This document shows, piece after piece, positions 38,114 to 48,816 of a stretch of DNA of 64,000 bases. The position numbers and the translations under genes were made by a program. The notes beneath the pieces were generated by a model, which did no database searches, was not told the DNA's origin, and saw only the letters and a list, made by a program, of their open reading frames with translations. The stretch covers positions 2,418,001 through 2,482,000 of the forward strand of contig NZ_AP018254.1 in NCBI RefSeq assembly GCF_002368395.1, given 5' to 3'. Every line of letters starts with the position of its first letter. The first letter of the stretch is position 1. This stretch comes from Calothrix sp. NIES-3974. Lineage in GTDB: Bacteria > Cyanobacteriota > Cyanobacteriia > Cyanobacteriales > Nostocaceae.

Positions 38114-40024
38114 TCAAGAATGGACAGGGGACAATTGCTGTTGGAAAAAGGCATTCAAAACAGTCTCCGCTATTTGGGAACTAGTTAAACCCAGTTCAGC
38201 CTTAGATTGTTCCGGTGTCGCATGTTCAACCAAAATATCGGGAATACCGATCCGCTTCACTGGTACAACCACATTCGCATCCAATAACGCTTCAGCAACG
38301 GCACTACCAAAACCACCCATCACACAACCCTCTTCCAGGGTGACAACCCGTCCAATCTTGGATGCAAGTGGTAAAATTAACTCCGTATCCAAGGGCTTGG
38401 CGAAACGAGCATTCACCACAGTCGCCTGAATACCATGTTCATTAAGCACTTCGGCTGCTTGTATTGCTGGATGCACCATTGTTCCGTAGGCAACAAGTAA
38501 TACATCATCCCCATTACGTAAAATTTCTCCCTTACCAATTTCCAGTGGTTCCCAGCCTTCCTCCATTAAAGGTACACCGTAACCGCTACCCCGTGGGAAC
38601 CGCATCGCAATTGGCCCATCGGTATACTCAATTCCCGTCACCACCATGCGCTGCATTTCTGCTTCATCTTTTGGTGCCATCAACACCATATGGGGGATAC
38701 AACGCAGATACGCAATATCATACATACCTTGGTGAGTCGGACCATCTGCACCGACAATTCCCGCACGGTCTAAACAGAAAAAGACGGGTAAGTTTTGGAT
38801 ACAGACATCGTGAATAATCTGGTCATAGGCTCGTTGCAGGAAAGTGGAATAAATCGCACAAACTGGACGCATTCCCTCGCAAGCAAGTCCCGCAGCGAGG
38901 GTGACAGCATGTTGTTCGGCAATCCCCACGTCAATGTATTGATTGGGTAATTTTGCTTGCAGTTTATCTAAACCAGTTCCCGTTGCCATTGCGGCTGTGA
39001 TACCGATAATTTTTGGGTTTTGTTCAGCCAGTTTTACTAGGGTATGGGCAAAAACTTTGTTGTAACCGGGTGGTTTGGGTTTATTGGAAGGAATAGCCTT
39101 ACCTGTTGCCAAATTAAAGGGGGTTTGAGCATGGTATCCTACCTGGTCCTGTTCGGCGATTTCATAACCCTTACCCTTGGTAGTTGCCACATGTACCAAC
39201 ACTGGACCAGGAATTTGGTGAGCTTGTTGGAAGGTGGAAATTAATTCCTCCAGGTTATGACCATCAACAGGTCCCATGTAGGTAAAACCTAATTCCTCAA
39301 ACACTGCACCAACTTTGGGTACAGCCAACCGTTTCATTCCCTCCTTAATCCGTCCCAACTCTGGGGATAGGGACTCACCCACAAAGGGAATATTTTTAAA
39401 TTGCTCCTCAAAATTATCACTAATAAACTGCATCGGTGGCGACAGACGCATTTTATTCAGGTAGCGGGGAATCGCTCCCACATTCGGAGATATGGACATC
39501 TCATTATCATTGAGGACTACAAGTAAATTCGTCTTTGGTAAATGGCCAGCATGGTTAATCGCTTCCAAAGCCATACCACCAGTTAAAGCACCATCACCGA
39601 TAATCGCTACTACTTTAAAATCTTCACCCCGTTGGTCACGAGCGATCGCCATCCCCAAAGCCGCAGAAATACTCGTCGAAGCATGTCCGGCTCCGAAATG
39701 GTCAAATCTACTCTCACTCCGCTTTAAATAGCCAGCAACACCATCCTTTTGGCGCAATGTATGAAAATCGTTATAACGTCCCGTAATCAATTTATGGGGA
39801 TAGGCTTGGTGTCCAACATCCCAAATCACTTTATCCCGATCCAAATCCAAGGTTTGGTACAATCCTAGCGTTAACTCCACAACCCCTAAACCAGGCCCTA
39901 GATGACCCCCATAGGTCGCAACCGTTTGCAAATGCTTATCGCGAATTTGGCGGGCTATCTGTTGCAACTGGCGAATCGATAAACCGTGCAACTGGTTAGG
40001 GTGGGTGATTTCACTCAGGTGCAT
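38114..40024 (-). CDS. dxs: 1-deoxy-D-xylulose-5-phosphate synthase
   Basis: A 636-residue thiamine-diphosphate enzyme. Visible motifs: [26 protein letters not shown] with the diphosphate-binding GDG and [12 protein letters not shown], then the catalytic-domain [15 protein letters not shown], and [13 protein letters not shown] near the end. It condenses pyruvate and glyceraldehyde-3-phosphate in the first step of the MEP pathway, which feeds carotenoid, chlorophyll phytol and quinone synthesis. Normal length. Single gene. Confidence 0.97.
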   Translation of the reverse strand: MHLSEITHPNQLHGLSIRQLQQIARQIRDKHLQTVATYGGHLGPGLGVVELTLGLYQTLDLDRDKVIWDVGHQAYPHKLITGRYNDFHTLRQKDGVAGYLKRSESRFDHFGAGHASTSISAALGMAIARDQRGEDFKVVAIIGDGALTGGMALEAINHAGHLPKTNLLVVLNDNEMSISPNVGAIPRYLNKMRLSPPMQFISDNFEEQFKNIPFVGESLSPELGRIKEGMKRLAVPKVGAVFEELGFTYMGPVDGHNLEELISTFQQAHQIPGPVLVHVATTKGKGYEIAEQDQVGYHAQTPFNLATGKAIPSNKPKPPGYNKVFAHTLVKLAEQNPKIIGITAAMATGTGLDKLQAKLPNQYIDVGIAEQHAVTLAAGLACEGMRPVCAIYSTFLQRAYDQIIHDVCIQNLPVFFCLDRAGIVGADGPTHQGMYDIAYLRCIPHMVLMAPKDEAEMQRMVVTGIEYTDGPIAMRFPRGSGYGVPLMEEGWEPLEIGKGEILRNGDDVLLVAYGTMVHPAIQAAEVLNEHGIQATVVNARFAKPLDTELILPLASKIGRVVTLEEGCVMGGFGSAVAEALLDANVVVPVKRIGIPDILVEHATPEQSKAELGLTSSQIAETVLNAFFQQQLSPVHS

Positions 40025-40404
40025 ACTGATGATGTTTTCCTCTCGAAATATTCTGTTTCTGATTTTCCCACGCGCAGGCAGTACGCTGAACTAGTTTCTT
40101 CACGGCAGTCAATTGCGCGTACACTGTATTTTGTATCATATTTTTAAGATTTGTGTAGAAAGTCCAACAATTAGCCGCTTCATTTTCCCGCCAATTCTGC
40201 AAATGCGATCGCAATTTATCTAATCCCCTAATACCTCAACCATCTGGCTCTAAGCCAAATTAATCCCATACTAGTAGAGACAACCCGACGGGTCATCTCT
40301 AGCGTTAGGGTATATTGATATGTATATATTTATGTATTTATATGTTGAAATAGCCGGGAAATAATACAAAAATTGTATTCTGACGATTTTAATAATTTAT
40401 AAAA
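40025..40404. other. Intergenic stretch downstream of dxs start
   Basis: A 67-codon frame (40011-40214) overlaps the dxs start and is rejected. A TAGAGACAACCCGACGGGTCATCTCTAG palindrome (about 40272-40301, key bases) is the only structured element. Confidence 0.45.
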
Positions 40405-40505
40405 CGACCCGACGCAATTGATGGTAGAGACGACCCGACGCAATTGATGGTAGAGACGACCCGACGCAATTGATGGTAGAGACGACCCGACGGGTCGTCT
40501 CTACT
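40405..40505. repeat. 26-bp tandem repeat grown from a TAGAGACG palindrome
   Basis: A 26-base unit beginning CGACCCGACGCAATTGATGG and ending TAGAGA occurs three times head to tail (starts 40405, 40431, 40457). A fourth start at 40483 switches into the full palindrome CGACCCGACGGGTCGTCTCTAC. Heptameric AAATCTA-type repeats follow at 40571-40600. Confidence 0.8.
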
Positions 40506-40601
40506 AGCGTATTCCCAATTCAAAATCCATAGGTGTGTAGCAGCTGGTCTCCAACAACGCTGCACCTACCCAAAATCTAAAATCCAAAATCTAAAATCCC
40601 C

Positions 40602-41864
40602 TCACTTTTTCACCAAAATATAGGTATTAGTTAAAAACTCTGGTAGGGTGCGAATATACCTTTGAAATTCAGCTTGATTAGGGAAAATTCCCGCCAAATA
40701 ATCTAACTGATACAAATTGGGTAAAAAAGCACCACCCGTATCAGCAATTACCCCCATGCGCATTTGTCGATTTCGTCCGCTACCTGATTCTAAAACAACT
40801 ATTCTTCCCAAACCAATATTATTAATATCACCAGCAAAAGTCACACCCGGCTTAATGGAAATTTTGGCATCAATTTTGTAGCCATAACCTTTGATAGCAT
40901 CGACTTGGCGGAAATACCAATATCGACCTTGGTCACGGGGATTGACACCTTTTTTGAAAGGGATACCATTATTCCGGTCTACATTAAAAAAGGCACGGGT
41001 TCCATTAGTAAAATTAATCAAAATCGTTCCTTGCATTAAGGCATCTTCCAAACCAGTTCTGGTCAAATAGGCTAAAGGTTGTACCCGACCAAATTCCTTT
41101 CCTCCCGGTTCATAAATACCCTGGAGAACGTCTTGCTTCGTATATTTTTTGTAAAAATCATCGCCTACTAAATTGTCCTTCAAAGCGTAAATTCCGGCAT
41201 TATATTGTGAAGTTTTTTCCCGAGAACCAGTGTGGGTGAAAACGGCATATTTCGTCAACCTTAAGCGATTTTGATTAGGGTTTTTGGGATTGTGGGGAGA
41301 CCATCTTAAAACCCGAAAATTATTGTTAATAAAATTAGTATCCTGGAGGCGGCTAGGACGTTTTTGCTGAATATCTTCCTGCAAAACTGCTATCATAAAA
41401 TCAAGGGTTTTGAGAATATCACCAACCGTCACCCCTTGAGTTCCCAAAATCCCTTCCCGCAAAACAATCGGGTCTTCCTTGGCATAATCCTGGAAATATT
41501 TACGGGTATTTACCAAAGTCGTTAACATATCACTTTGATTAAAATTTATTCCCCCCTGGGTAGGTAATTTACTGTTACTAATTACCCGTCTACCGTCAAT
41601 CGTAAATTGATAATTTTGCTGTTCATCAATGACTTGATACTGACTAGAAGTCGGCTGTTTCGGTACATTAGTCGGCGCTTGAGCATTGATAGCCCTCATG
41701 ATGCGTGCGGAAGTACTTAACTCAGAAGTCGCAGGACTAGAAACAACAGTATTATTAGCACGACTCTGTAATTGGCTATGGAAACAACCAACTCCAAAAC
41801 TGGCAATACCACAGGCGATCGCACCAACAGTCAGACGCAGGGGATGGGAAAAAGGATTAGGCAT
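40602..41864 (-). CDS. MltA/3D-domain-like secreted protein
   Basis: A 420-residue protein. A hydrophobic N-terminal segment (about 10-27) with SFGVGCF could be a lipobox-like export signal. The C-terminus has MRMGVIADTGGAFLPNLYQLDYLAGIF, resembling the 3D domain (DTGGA) of MltA-type lytic transglycosylases, and the middle has YEPGG and LEDALMQGTILINFTNGTRAFFNVDRNNGIPF, reminiscent of MltA (parts quoted). A role in peptidoglycan turnover is therefore possible. The usual MltA catalytic region is weakly matched, so the call is tentative. Confidence 0.5.
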   Translation of the reverse strand: MPNPFSHPLRLTVGAIACGIASFGVGCFHSQLQSRANNTVVSSPATSELSTSARIMRAINAQAPTNVPKQPTSSQYQVIDEQQNYQFTIDGRRVISNSKLPTQGGINFNQSDMLTTLVNTRKYFQDYAKEDPIVLREGILGTQGVTVGDILKTLDFMIAVLQEDIQQKRPSRLQDTNFINNNFRVLRWSPHNPKNPNQNRLRLTKYAVFTHTGSREKTSQYNAGIYALKDNLVGDDFYKKYTKQDVLQGIYEPGGKEFGRVQPLAYLTRTGLEDALMQGTILINFTNGTRAFFNVDRNNGIPFKKGVNPRDQGRYWYFRQVDAIKGYGYKIDAKISIKPGVTFAGDINNIGLGRIVVLESGSGRNRQMRMGVIADTGGAFLPNLYQLDYLAGIFPNQAEFQRYIRTLPEFLTNTYILVKK

Positions 41865-42106
41865 ACTTGTATACAGAATTTTGACTTTTCAATCAGTATT
41901 ACATCCGCAGTGACGCACAAACCCATATAAAGCTTCCCGATTTTGATTCATAGGTAGTTGGATGTTGCACAAAATTAGGTGTACTCCTTGAGGTAAGTAA
42001 TAAATAATTTAATTACTTATCTCCTGTCTCCTATCTCCTGACGACCGTATCCTGTATTGTATTGGCAGAAATTACTATACACCTTGCTACTTCCGATTCC
42101 GTAATT

Positions 42107-43042
42107 ATGCATCAAACATCAGGTCGTTGGCGGTTAGGTTTGGGTTTATCCCTAATGACCGTGTTTCTCTGGGGAATTCTACCGATTGCATTAACAATCA
42201 CCCTGCAAGCAGTGGATATCTATAGCGTCACTTGGTTCCGCTTTCTGGTTTCATTTTTGTTGTTGGGGATTTATTTAACCTGGAGTCGCCAATTACCACC
42301 GATCCAACAGTTTAAAACAACTACTTGGCAACTACTGGCGATCGCAACTCTATTTCTAGCCCTCAATTACATTTTTTTCCTGCAAGGGTTAGCCCTCACT
42401 TCTGCCACCACAGCCCAAGTTATCATCCAATTAGCCCCCTTTCTCATGGGATTGGGTGGATTAATATTTTTCCGCGAACGTTACACCCTACCCCAATGGC
42501 TAGGTGTTGTAACTCTAATCACAGGATTTGTATTATTTTTTCACGAAAAACTGGTGAATTTGCAGATAAATACGGAGCAATTTGAGTTAGGAATTTTATC
42601 CGTCGTCATTGCGGCTTTGGCTTGGGCTATTTATGCATTAGCACAAAAACAATTATTACAACAATTATCCTCTGCCCAAATCATGTTAATTATTTATGGA
42701 GGATGTAGTTGTTTATTTGTGTTTTTTATCACAACTAGTGTTTTTCAGAGTTTAAGTCCTTTACACTGGTTTACATTAGGATTTTGTGCATTAAACACAT
42801 TGATTGCCTATGGTTGTTTTTCTGAATCTTTACAGCATTGGGAAGCATCACGAGTCAGCGCCTTGGTAGCAACAACACCAATTGTCACCTTTTTGTCTGT
42901 ATTAATTTCATCTCGACTGATTCCCCAGCATATTGCTCCAGAAATTCTCAGCCTGAGCGGGATTTGCGGTGGTGTATTGGTTGTCACTGGCTCAATTGTT
43001 ACCGCTTTAGGAAAACGAAATCATCATTTTTGGACAAAATAA
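42107..43042 (+). CDS. EamA/DMT-family exporter
   Basis: About 311 residues from the ATG at 42107 (MHQTSGRWRLGLGLSLMTVF), which is preferred over a TTG 45 bases upstream. About ten hydrophobic segments form two EamA repeats; VTWFRFLVSFLLLGIYL and ALTSATTAQVIIQLAPFLMGLGGLIFFRE are typical of the first repeat (parts quoted). Members export metabolites such as amino acids or drugs across the inner membrane. The substrate cannot be read from the sequence. Confidence 0.9.
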   Translation: MHQTSGRWRLGLGLSLMTVFLWGILPIALTITLQAVDIYSVTWFRFLVSFLLLGIYLTWSRQLPPIQQFKTTTWQLLAIATLFLALNYIFFLQGLALTSATTAQVIIQLAPFLMGLGGLIFFRERYTLPQWLGVVTLITGFVLFFHEKLVNLQINTEQFELGILSVVIAALAWAIYALAQKQLLQQLSSAQIMLIIYGGCSCLFVFFITTSVFQSLSPLHWFTLGFCALNTLIAYGCFSESLQHWEASRVSALVATTPIVTFLSVLISSRLIPQHIAPEILSLSGICGGVLVVTGSIVTALGKRNHHFWTK

Positions 43043-43354
43043 ATATCAGTGTTTTTACTAGCAGAAATTATTAAAATTAATGCATGTTAAATCGTGATAT
43101 TTTACATACTGAGGCATGTTATTTTTTTATTTGTTATGATTTGATGGTGGCAGAACAAAGTCTGTACTGAATGGGTGAAATTGCCTATTTCAAATAGGCA
43201 AAAACAGAAATTCAATGAGGAATTTCCCACTTCGTCAATTCAGTTCAAGTTAAATAGAATATTTTTGAGGCGAATCAGACGACAATTATCACAGGGTGTC
43301 CGCAAGCTACCAACAACCGCCTCATCAAACAACATCACCGTGCGTAGTTGAGCG
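43043..43354. other. Intergenic stretch with a hairpin
   Basis: A strong TGCCTATTT/AAATAGGCA-type hairpin sits at about 43182-43201, followed by AAAAACAG. It lies 140 bases after the exporter gene and 150 before the hydrolase gene; it may belong to either. No coding frame. Confidence 0.45.
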
Positions 43355-45052
43355 ATGAACAGCCTGTTTGGTACATGGGCTAGCACCCTGGCTAAATACT
43401 TATTATTAGTTTTTATAATTGTTGTATCTGCGTTAGGATTCTCCCATCCGGCTCAGGCAGCAGAAAGAGTTTACGCATCCTACTCAGCTCTGGAACGGTC
43501 GATTTCGGTGGCTGCGTTAGAAGATTATGCTCTCAACGGTGTGGTGGCTGATGATTTAGCTGTTTACACCCGATTTTTAAACCCGGCTCAAATGGAAGAA
43601 TTGCGCAGGGTTCTAAATAGTCGCATCAAAGTGAATGCGGTTGCCGTCTCCCAGTTTTTGTATACACCCCAAGGTGAATTTATGTTGCAACGGTTAGGTC
43701 AAATGATTAAGACCCAATCGCGACAACCAGAAGCGGGGATTTATGCTTTGCGTTCAGCTTTGATTTTAGCAGCTGCCGAGCCTGACGGTTTAACCTTGTT
43801 AAATTTGTTAAGGGAATATCCCAGTCCTAGTATTCATATTGATTTAGCTCGGAGTTTGGGAATTGCAGCAGAATTAGAAAAATTAGTCAGCGAAACGGAA
43901 CGAGCGGTAGCCAAAGTGCAAACGAAGGCGAACGATGAAGCTGCATTAGTTGACCCTAGCTATCAAATCCCCAGAAACCCGGATTTTCGCCGACTAGGTA
44001 ATTACGCAGTGGAAACTAGGGAACGGGTTCGTTTCTTTGACGCTTTGCGAAACCGATTCATTTTTACCGATATCTATTTACCGAATGCCAAAGGTGTACG
44101 TCCGGTCGTCATTATTTCCCACGGACTCGGTTCAGATAGTAGTAATTTTCGCTACCTAGCTAATCATCTCGCGTCCCACGGGTTTGCTGTCGTTGTCCCG
44201 AATCATCCTGGTAGCGACACTAATCAATTGCGATCGCTAATTAGTGGTAGTGCGAGTCAGGTTGCGGAACCCGATGAATTTTACCAACGTCCCCGCGACA
44301 TCAAGTTCGTCCTGGATGAGTTGCAAAAGCGCAACCAAACCGAGTTTCGCGGCAAATTCAATTTGCAGCAAGTCGGTATATTTGGTCAATCCTTCGGTGG
44401 ATATACAGCTCTTGCACTTGCTGGTGCTGAGGTTAATAAAGCGACCCTATCCCAATCTTGTCATCCAAAAGCAGTTCAAGATACCTGGAATGTTTCCCTG
44501 CTCCTGCAATGTCGGATTCTTGACCCCAATCAGAAGCAATCCCCCCAGGTCTATAGCGATTTGTATGATGAGCGGATTAAGGCTGTAATTGCTGTAAATC
44601 CAATTACTAGTAGTGTTTTTGGTCGGGATGGATTAAGTCAACTCAAAGTACCTGTGATGATTGTTGCTAGTAGCGATGATACGGTTGCACCTGCACTTTA
44701 CGAGCAAATCCTACCCTTCGCTTGGATTGGTAATCCCCAAAAGTATTTAGCTGTCCTCCTGGGGGGAACCCACTTTTCTGCTATCGGTGTTGGTAAAAGC
44801 GACTCTAGCCAAATTGGTCTACCGTCCACAATTGTCGGTGATGATCCAGCTCAAGCCCGTAAATATATTAATGCTTTGAGTCTACCTTTTTTCCTATCCT
44901 ACGTCGCTGGGATGAATGAATCCAAGCCTTTCCTGAATGCAGCTTATGCTCAAGCCATTTCCCGAAAACCACTGGGGTTAAGCTTGGTAAAGTCTTTGAC
45001 CTCCAATGAATTAGCACAAGCGGTCAACATCGATATGGATAAATTTGATTAA
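43355..45052 (+). CDS. DUF1400 alpha/beta hydrolase
   Basis: A 565-residue secreted protein. A signal peptide (hydrophobic residues 13-32, cleavage near HPAQAAE) is followed by a DUF1400 domain (residues about 38-165, helical, with LERSISVAALEDYALNG) found mainly in cyanobacteria, and an alpha/beta hydrolase domain with the nucleophile Ser346 in GQSFGGY, an oxyanion-side SHGLGSDSSNF, and a late His in GGTHFSAIG. It may be a lipase, esterase or PAF-acetylhydrolase-like enzyme. The substrate is not known. Confidence 0.9.
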   Translation: MNSLFGTWASTLAKYLLLVFIIVVSALGFSHPAQAAERVYASYSALERSISVAALEDYALNGVVADDLAVYTRFLNPAQMEELRRVLNSRIKVNAVAVSQFLYTPQGEFMLQRLGQMIKTQSRQPEAGIYALRSALILAAAEPDGLTLLNLLREYPSPSIHIDLARSLGIAAELEKLVSETERAVAKVQTKANDEAALVDPSYQIPRNPDFRRLGNYAVETRERVRFFDALRNRFIFTDIYLPNAKGVRPVVIISHGLGSDSSNFRYLANHLASHGFAVVVPNHPGSDTNQLRSLISGSASQVAEPDEFYQRPRDIKFVLDELQKRNQTEFRGKFNLQQVGIFGQSFGGYTALALAGAEVNKATLSQSCHPKAVQDTWNVSLLLQCRILDPNQKQSPQVYSDLYDERIKAVIAVNPITSSVFGRDGLSQLKVPVMIVASSDDTVAPALYEQILPFAWIGNPQKYLAVLLGGTHFSAIGVGKSDSSQIGLPSTIVGDDPAQARKYINALSLPFFLSYVAGMNESKPFLNAAYAQAISRKPLGLSLVKSLTSNELAQAVNIDMDKFD

Positions 45053-45055
45053 AAG

Positions 45056-45095
45056 TTGACAGTTGACGGTTAACTGTTAACTGTTGACCATCAAT
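45056..45095. repeat. GTTGACTGTTAAC-type repeat between convergent genes
   Basis: Overlapping GTTGAC/GTTAACTGTTAAC units lie between the hydrolase stop and the convergent small gene, running a few bases into its stop. Similar tracts are near 25776 and 37120. They can form hairpins of 8-11 bp, but have no T-run. Confidence 0.5.
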
Positions 45096-45345
45096 CATCC
45101 AAAAGACTCATCAAAGCTTGAAAATCATCCATCTTCGTCTCCGGTTGCGAATCATTTTGAACTCCAACCGGAGCAACTTCTTTTTTCATCCCATTTTCAG
45201 CTTGCAACTCCTCCAATTGACGTTGGATAGCTGCTGCAACAAATGGCATATCACCATCCTGAGCTATTTTTAATTGCATTTGCTTAATTTTGATTTGCTG
45301 TTGCTGCCAAGCATCTGTATTGTTTATTGTCTTCGCAAGCGTCAT
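45091..45345 (-). CDS. Small Gln-rich protein of unknown function
   Basis: An 84-residue soluble protein. The first half is helical and Gln/Lys-rich (DAWQQQQIKIKQMQLKIAQD, then VAAAIQRQLEELQAENG), likely a coiled coil; the second half is polar and ends in an acidic amphipathic segment (KMDDFQALMSLLDD). I do not recognise the family. The convergent position and the clear amphipathic pattern make a real gene likely. Confidence 0.6.
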   Translation of the reverse strand: MTLAKTINNTDAWQQQQIKIKQMQLKIAQDGDMPFVAAAIQRQLEELQAENGMKKEVAPVGVQNDSQPETKMDDFQALMSLLDD

Positions 45346-45723
45346 CTTTATTCAACCCCTAATGGAAACATTTTCCCTTCAAAATACAGAATATATCTAA
45401 ATTTCGATCACACCCTATAGCTTGTCTGACCCTGTGGAGGGGTAATATCCCTGTGGAGACGTAATACAACGTGAGTACTCCTGGGTCGTAGCGAGCTACG
45501 ACGGATTCAAATAACCCCTCTCCAAACCTTTCTCCCTCTTGGAGAGAGGCTTTGAAAACATGGATTTTTCTGTCCCTCTCCATCCTGGAGAGGGGTTGGG
45601 GTGAGGTTCATCAAACTCATGTTAATATATTACGTCTCTACGTTAAAAAATAAACAATAAAACTCTCTGACGACCGTATCCTGTATTCTGTCTTCTGTAT
45701 CCTTTCCCAGTCATTATTGATTT
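45346..45723. repeat. Dispersed CCCCTCTCC hairpin repeat
   Basis: The stretch 45510-45612 carries AACCCCTCTCCAAACC, CTTGGAGAGAGG and GAGAGGGGTTGGGGTGAGGTT blocks that fold on each other. A closely related block is at 49965-50020. A 74-codon minus-strand frame (45359-45583) is its translation. Nothing else codes here. Confidence 0.6.
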
Positions 45724-46461
45724 ATGCAAGCTGAACCAAATCAGACCCACCCACAAACAGTTCCATCTACTCCAACAACCAGTAAGTTTTTAATCCTACC
45801 CACAGAACGTCGTCGTTTCTTGAGCAAATTTGTGTTGATGACATTATTGGGATGGTTTGTGGGAGGAATTGCAACTTTGGTGTTGCTGCAAACGATGAAT
45901 GAACAAATTATCCCCACTGCTAACCAACAAATGCAATGGTTTTGGTACTACAGTTGGTTTTACATCAGTACGGCTTTATTTGCGTTGATTTTTGCTATTG
46001 ACCAAGCTGTGGTGATGCGTAAATACGTGTCGGGGTGGTTGTGGTTGTTTGCAACGTTTTTGGGATGGTTGTTTTCCCAAAGTATTTCCCACGGTTGGGT
46101 AAGCTATATTCACAGTTTGGCTTTGTCTTTGGGACGGGACTTGGTGACAATTGAAAGGATTGTCTTCGCTAGTTTATCGACAATTGCAGCGAATCTTGCT
46201 TGGACTTGGTTGGGTTTTTCCCAGTGGGTAGTACTGCGAAAATATACCCAAGGTTCTTGGTGGTGGATATTTATTCATACTTTATCGTTTTTTGGGATCA
46301 GTTTTTTGGTATGGTTACTATCTCTGGGTCATGATGTGATTCCAGAAGTCTATCGTTCCCAGGTAGTGTTTCTGGCTGAACAAGGCTGTTCTGCGGCAAT
46401 TTTAGCAATTATTCCCGCGATCGCAGCTTGTCGTTTACAGGGTAAAGTGACGAAATTTTGA
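45724..46461 (+). CDS. Multi-spanning membrane protein of unknown function
   Basis: A 245-residue protein. A polar Pro/Thr-rich N-terminus (1-28) precedes about six hydrophobic segments (near 37-56, 72-92, 104-122, 146-166, 180-205 and 225-240). WFVGGIATLVLL, WLWLFATFLGWL and WTWLGFSQWVVLRKY are Trp-rich and give an internal-repeat impression. I know similar uncharacterised cyanobacterial proteins. No catalytic motif is visible. Confidence 0.75.
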   Translation: MQAEPNQTHPQTVPSTPTTSKFLILPTERRRFLSKFVLMTLLGWFVGGIATLVLLQTMNEQIIPTANQQMQWFWYYSWFYISTALFALIFAIDQAVVMRKYVSGWLWLFATFLGWLFSQSISHGWVSYIHSLALSLGRDLVTIERIVFASLSTIAANLAWTWLGFSQWVVLRKYTQGSWWWIFIHTLSFFGISFLVWLLSLGHDVIPEVYRSQVVFLAEQGCSAAILAIIPAIAACRLQGKVTKF

Positions 46462-46525
46462 CATGTAGCAGTCGAAGTAATCGGTTTGATGGGACATTTA
46501 TGAATCAGTAAATGTACAGACACCT

Positions 46526-46576
46526 GACGGGTTGTCTCTACTCCCTGTACAGACGACCCGACGGGTCGTCTCTACT
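46526..46576. repeat. Two adjacent TAGAGACG-family palindromes
   Basis: A half-palindrome CTGACGGGTTGTCTCTACTCC and a full GACGACCCGACGGGTCGTCTC palindrome (key bases) sit back to back about 45 bases before the protease II start. Confidence 0.65.
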
Positions 46577-47757
46577 CCCTGCTACATATAGACGCGAGTG
46601 CTTGTGAATTTGGATTAATATGAATCAAAATACCTTTTTATCTCATCAAATTACTCCTCCTGTTGCAGAAGTTCATCCCCATGTATTAGAACTACATGGC
46701 GATCGCCGTGTTGATAACTATTTTTGGATGCGCGATTTGGATAATCCCCAAGTACTTGCCTATTTAAATGCGGAAAATGCCTATACTGAGGCTATAATGC
46801 AGCCAACCCAAGGATTGCAAGCTGATTTATATGCGGAAATGTTAGGACGAATTCAGGAAACGGATTTATCCGTACCTGTCCGCAAGGATGATTATTATTA
46901 CTATTCACGCACGGAATCCGGTCAAGCCTATGCAATTCATTGTCGTAAGTATGGTAGTTTAGATGCACCGGAGGAGATTTTATTAGATGAAAATCAGTTA
47001 GCTAGTGGGGAAGATTTTTTTAGTTTAGGTATTTTTGAAGTTAGTCCCAATCACGATATTTTAGCCTACGCCATCGATACAAATGGAGCCGAGCGTTATA
47101 CGTTATATTTTCTCGATTTAAAGACCGGAAAATTATTTCCTGAAAAAATTGAGGATGTCTATTATTCCTTTGCCTGGGCTAATGATAATCGCACGGTTTT
47201 CTATACAAAAATTGACGATGCTAATCGTCCCTTCCAATTATATTCCCATGTTGTGGATACCCCTACGAACACAGATAAATTAATCTACCATGAACCCGAT
47301 GATTCCTACTTTTTGTCGGTGGGAAAAACCCGCAGCAATGCCTATATTGTTATGGAATTGGGCAGTCAAATAACTTCCGAAGTCTATGTTTTAGATGCTA
47401 ACCAACCCCAAGGTAAATTTCAATTAATTCAACCACGAATCCACGGAATTGAATACGACATAGACCATCATGGTGACTATTTCTATATTGTCACCAACGA
47501 GGAAGCCATTAATTTTAAATTAATGAAAACTCCCATCAATGCCACTAGCAAGGAAAATTGGCAAACTGTGATTCCCCACCGCGAAGATATTATGTTATCG
47601 GGAATCAGTTTATTTGCCAATCATTTAGTAATTTACGAACGTATCAACGGTTTACCCACTGCACGCATTCACAATTTAACCAACAACACGGAACAAGCTA
47701 TCACTTTCCCAGAACCAGCCTATGGATTTTTTGAAGGTGCAAATCCCGAATTTAATA

Positions 47758-48816
47758 ACCCAAGTTGCTAGTTATCGGACTCCAGGGTGCGAAGCACCCG
47801 GAGTCACGTGTTTTCACGCGCAAAGTTGTGTGGTTGCGCTACGCGCAACCCACAAGATATGCTTAGTTAATTGAAGTAAAAAAAATACTTGCTATATAAA
47901 TGCTTGTTTTAAAGTAAAAGCAAAAATAAATGCTTCTATCTTCAATAGAAATCCATCAAATGTGACTGCATGAATTGACTTGGGAAAAAGGTAAGTGATA
48001 GCACTGAAAATAGTCTCTATATAATGCCTGGTATGTTGCTTAATATAATGATTCCACGGCTCGTCTTGACGCTGAGAATTCTTTTTTCGCATAACTTTCA
48101 AGTTAATTTGACTAGTTATTTTTAAGTCATCTTCTGCTGTATAATCCGTGTATGCAGAGTCACCATACACTTCACTCCCTGGTGGCAAATTTAATGGCAG
48201 TGCATTTAACGCTCTTGAATCATTAGCACTACCAGGCATAAATACGAACTCAACAGGAATACCACTTTTAGTAGTTAAAAGTTGAACTCTAACTCCATAA
48301 AAATAGCGTTTCTTTGATGCAATATAACCTCTATAATCTTCCGACTTAATTAGTTTGACATTAAAAATACGGATATTGTCGCACATTGGTACGGGAAAAG
48401 AATCTAAAAGATATTCAGTACAATCACTAGTCTCCTTTAGTATCATACCTATTTGATGAAATAAGTCATTTATTAACATCGAAATACCGTGTAATCTTCT
48501 ATTAAATCGTGATTTATCTAACATATTGGGAATAAGATTATGCTCTTTCATGTAGCAACAAGCCTTGCTATGATTACCATAGAAAAACATTGCTGCAATT
48601 AGTGCCGTTGTCATAATTTCTGCATCACTCATATTTCTACGGCAATCATCATGATGACCAATTGCTTTAAGTAAGTCATCAGTGATAGCATAAACAGTAA
48701 TTATTTCGTTTAACATATTCCCCTCCGTTTTTTTCTTCTTGGAGGGGATTTTATTATAAATTGTGACGCGACACGCCAGCGCGAAGCGCTGGCGAAGAGT
48801 AACTAGCAACTTGGGT
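47758..48816 (-). mobile_element. IS982-family insertion sequence, apparently intact
   Basis: A 1059-bp element with perfect 17-bp terminal inverted repeats ACCCAAGTTGCTAGTTA (47758-47774 and 48800-48816) and a 5-bp direct repeat TAATA on each side (47753-47757, 48817-48821). It contains one uninterrupted transposase gene on the minus strand. Strong hairpins lie near both ends inside the element (GACTCC/GGAGTC near 47779-47806 and CGCCAGCGC/GCGCTGGCG near 48774-48794). Perfect ends and an open gene indicate recent arrival. Confidence 0.92.
47892..48716 (-). CDS. IS982-family transposase
   Basis: About 274 residues from the ATG at 48716; a start at 48809 would add 31 residues of repeat-derived sequence. 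YLLDSFPVPMCDNIR carries the first catalytic Asp, GDSAYTDY the second, and the late RHYIETIFSAITYLFPKSIHA the Glu, as in IS982 DDE transposases (parts quoted). No frameshift or stop is visible, so the element should be able to move itself. Confidence 0.92.
   Translation of the reverse strand: MLNEIITVYAITDDLLKAIGHHDDCRRNMSDAEIMTTALIAAMFFYGNHSKACCYMKEHNLIPNMLDKSRFNRRLHGISMLINDLFHQIGMILKETSDCTEYLLDSFPVPMCDNIRIFNVKLIKSEDYRGYIASKKRYFYGVRVQLLTTKSGIPVEFVFMPGSANDSRALNALPLNLPPGSEVYGDSAYTDYTAEDDLKITSQINLKVMRKKNSQRQDEPWNHYIKQHTRHYIETIFSAITYLFPKSIHAVTFDGFLLKIEAFIFAFTLKQAFI

Noticed and set aside
40405-40505. Possible CRISPR array
   Set aside because: The 26-base units abut each other with no unique spacers, and no cas gene is near.
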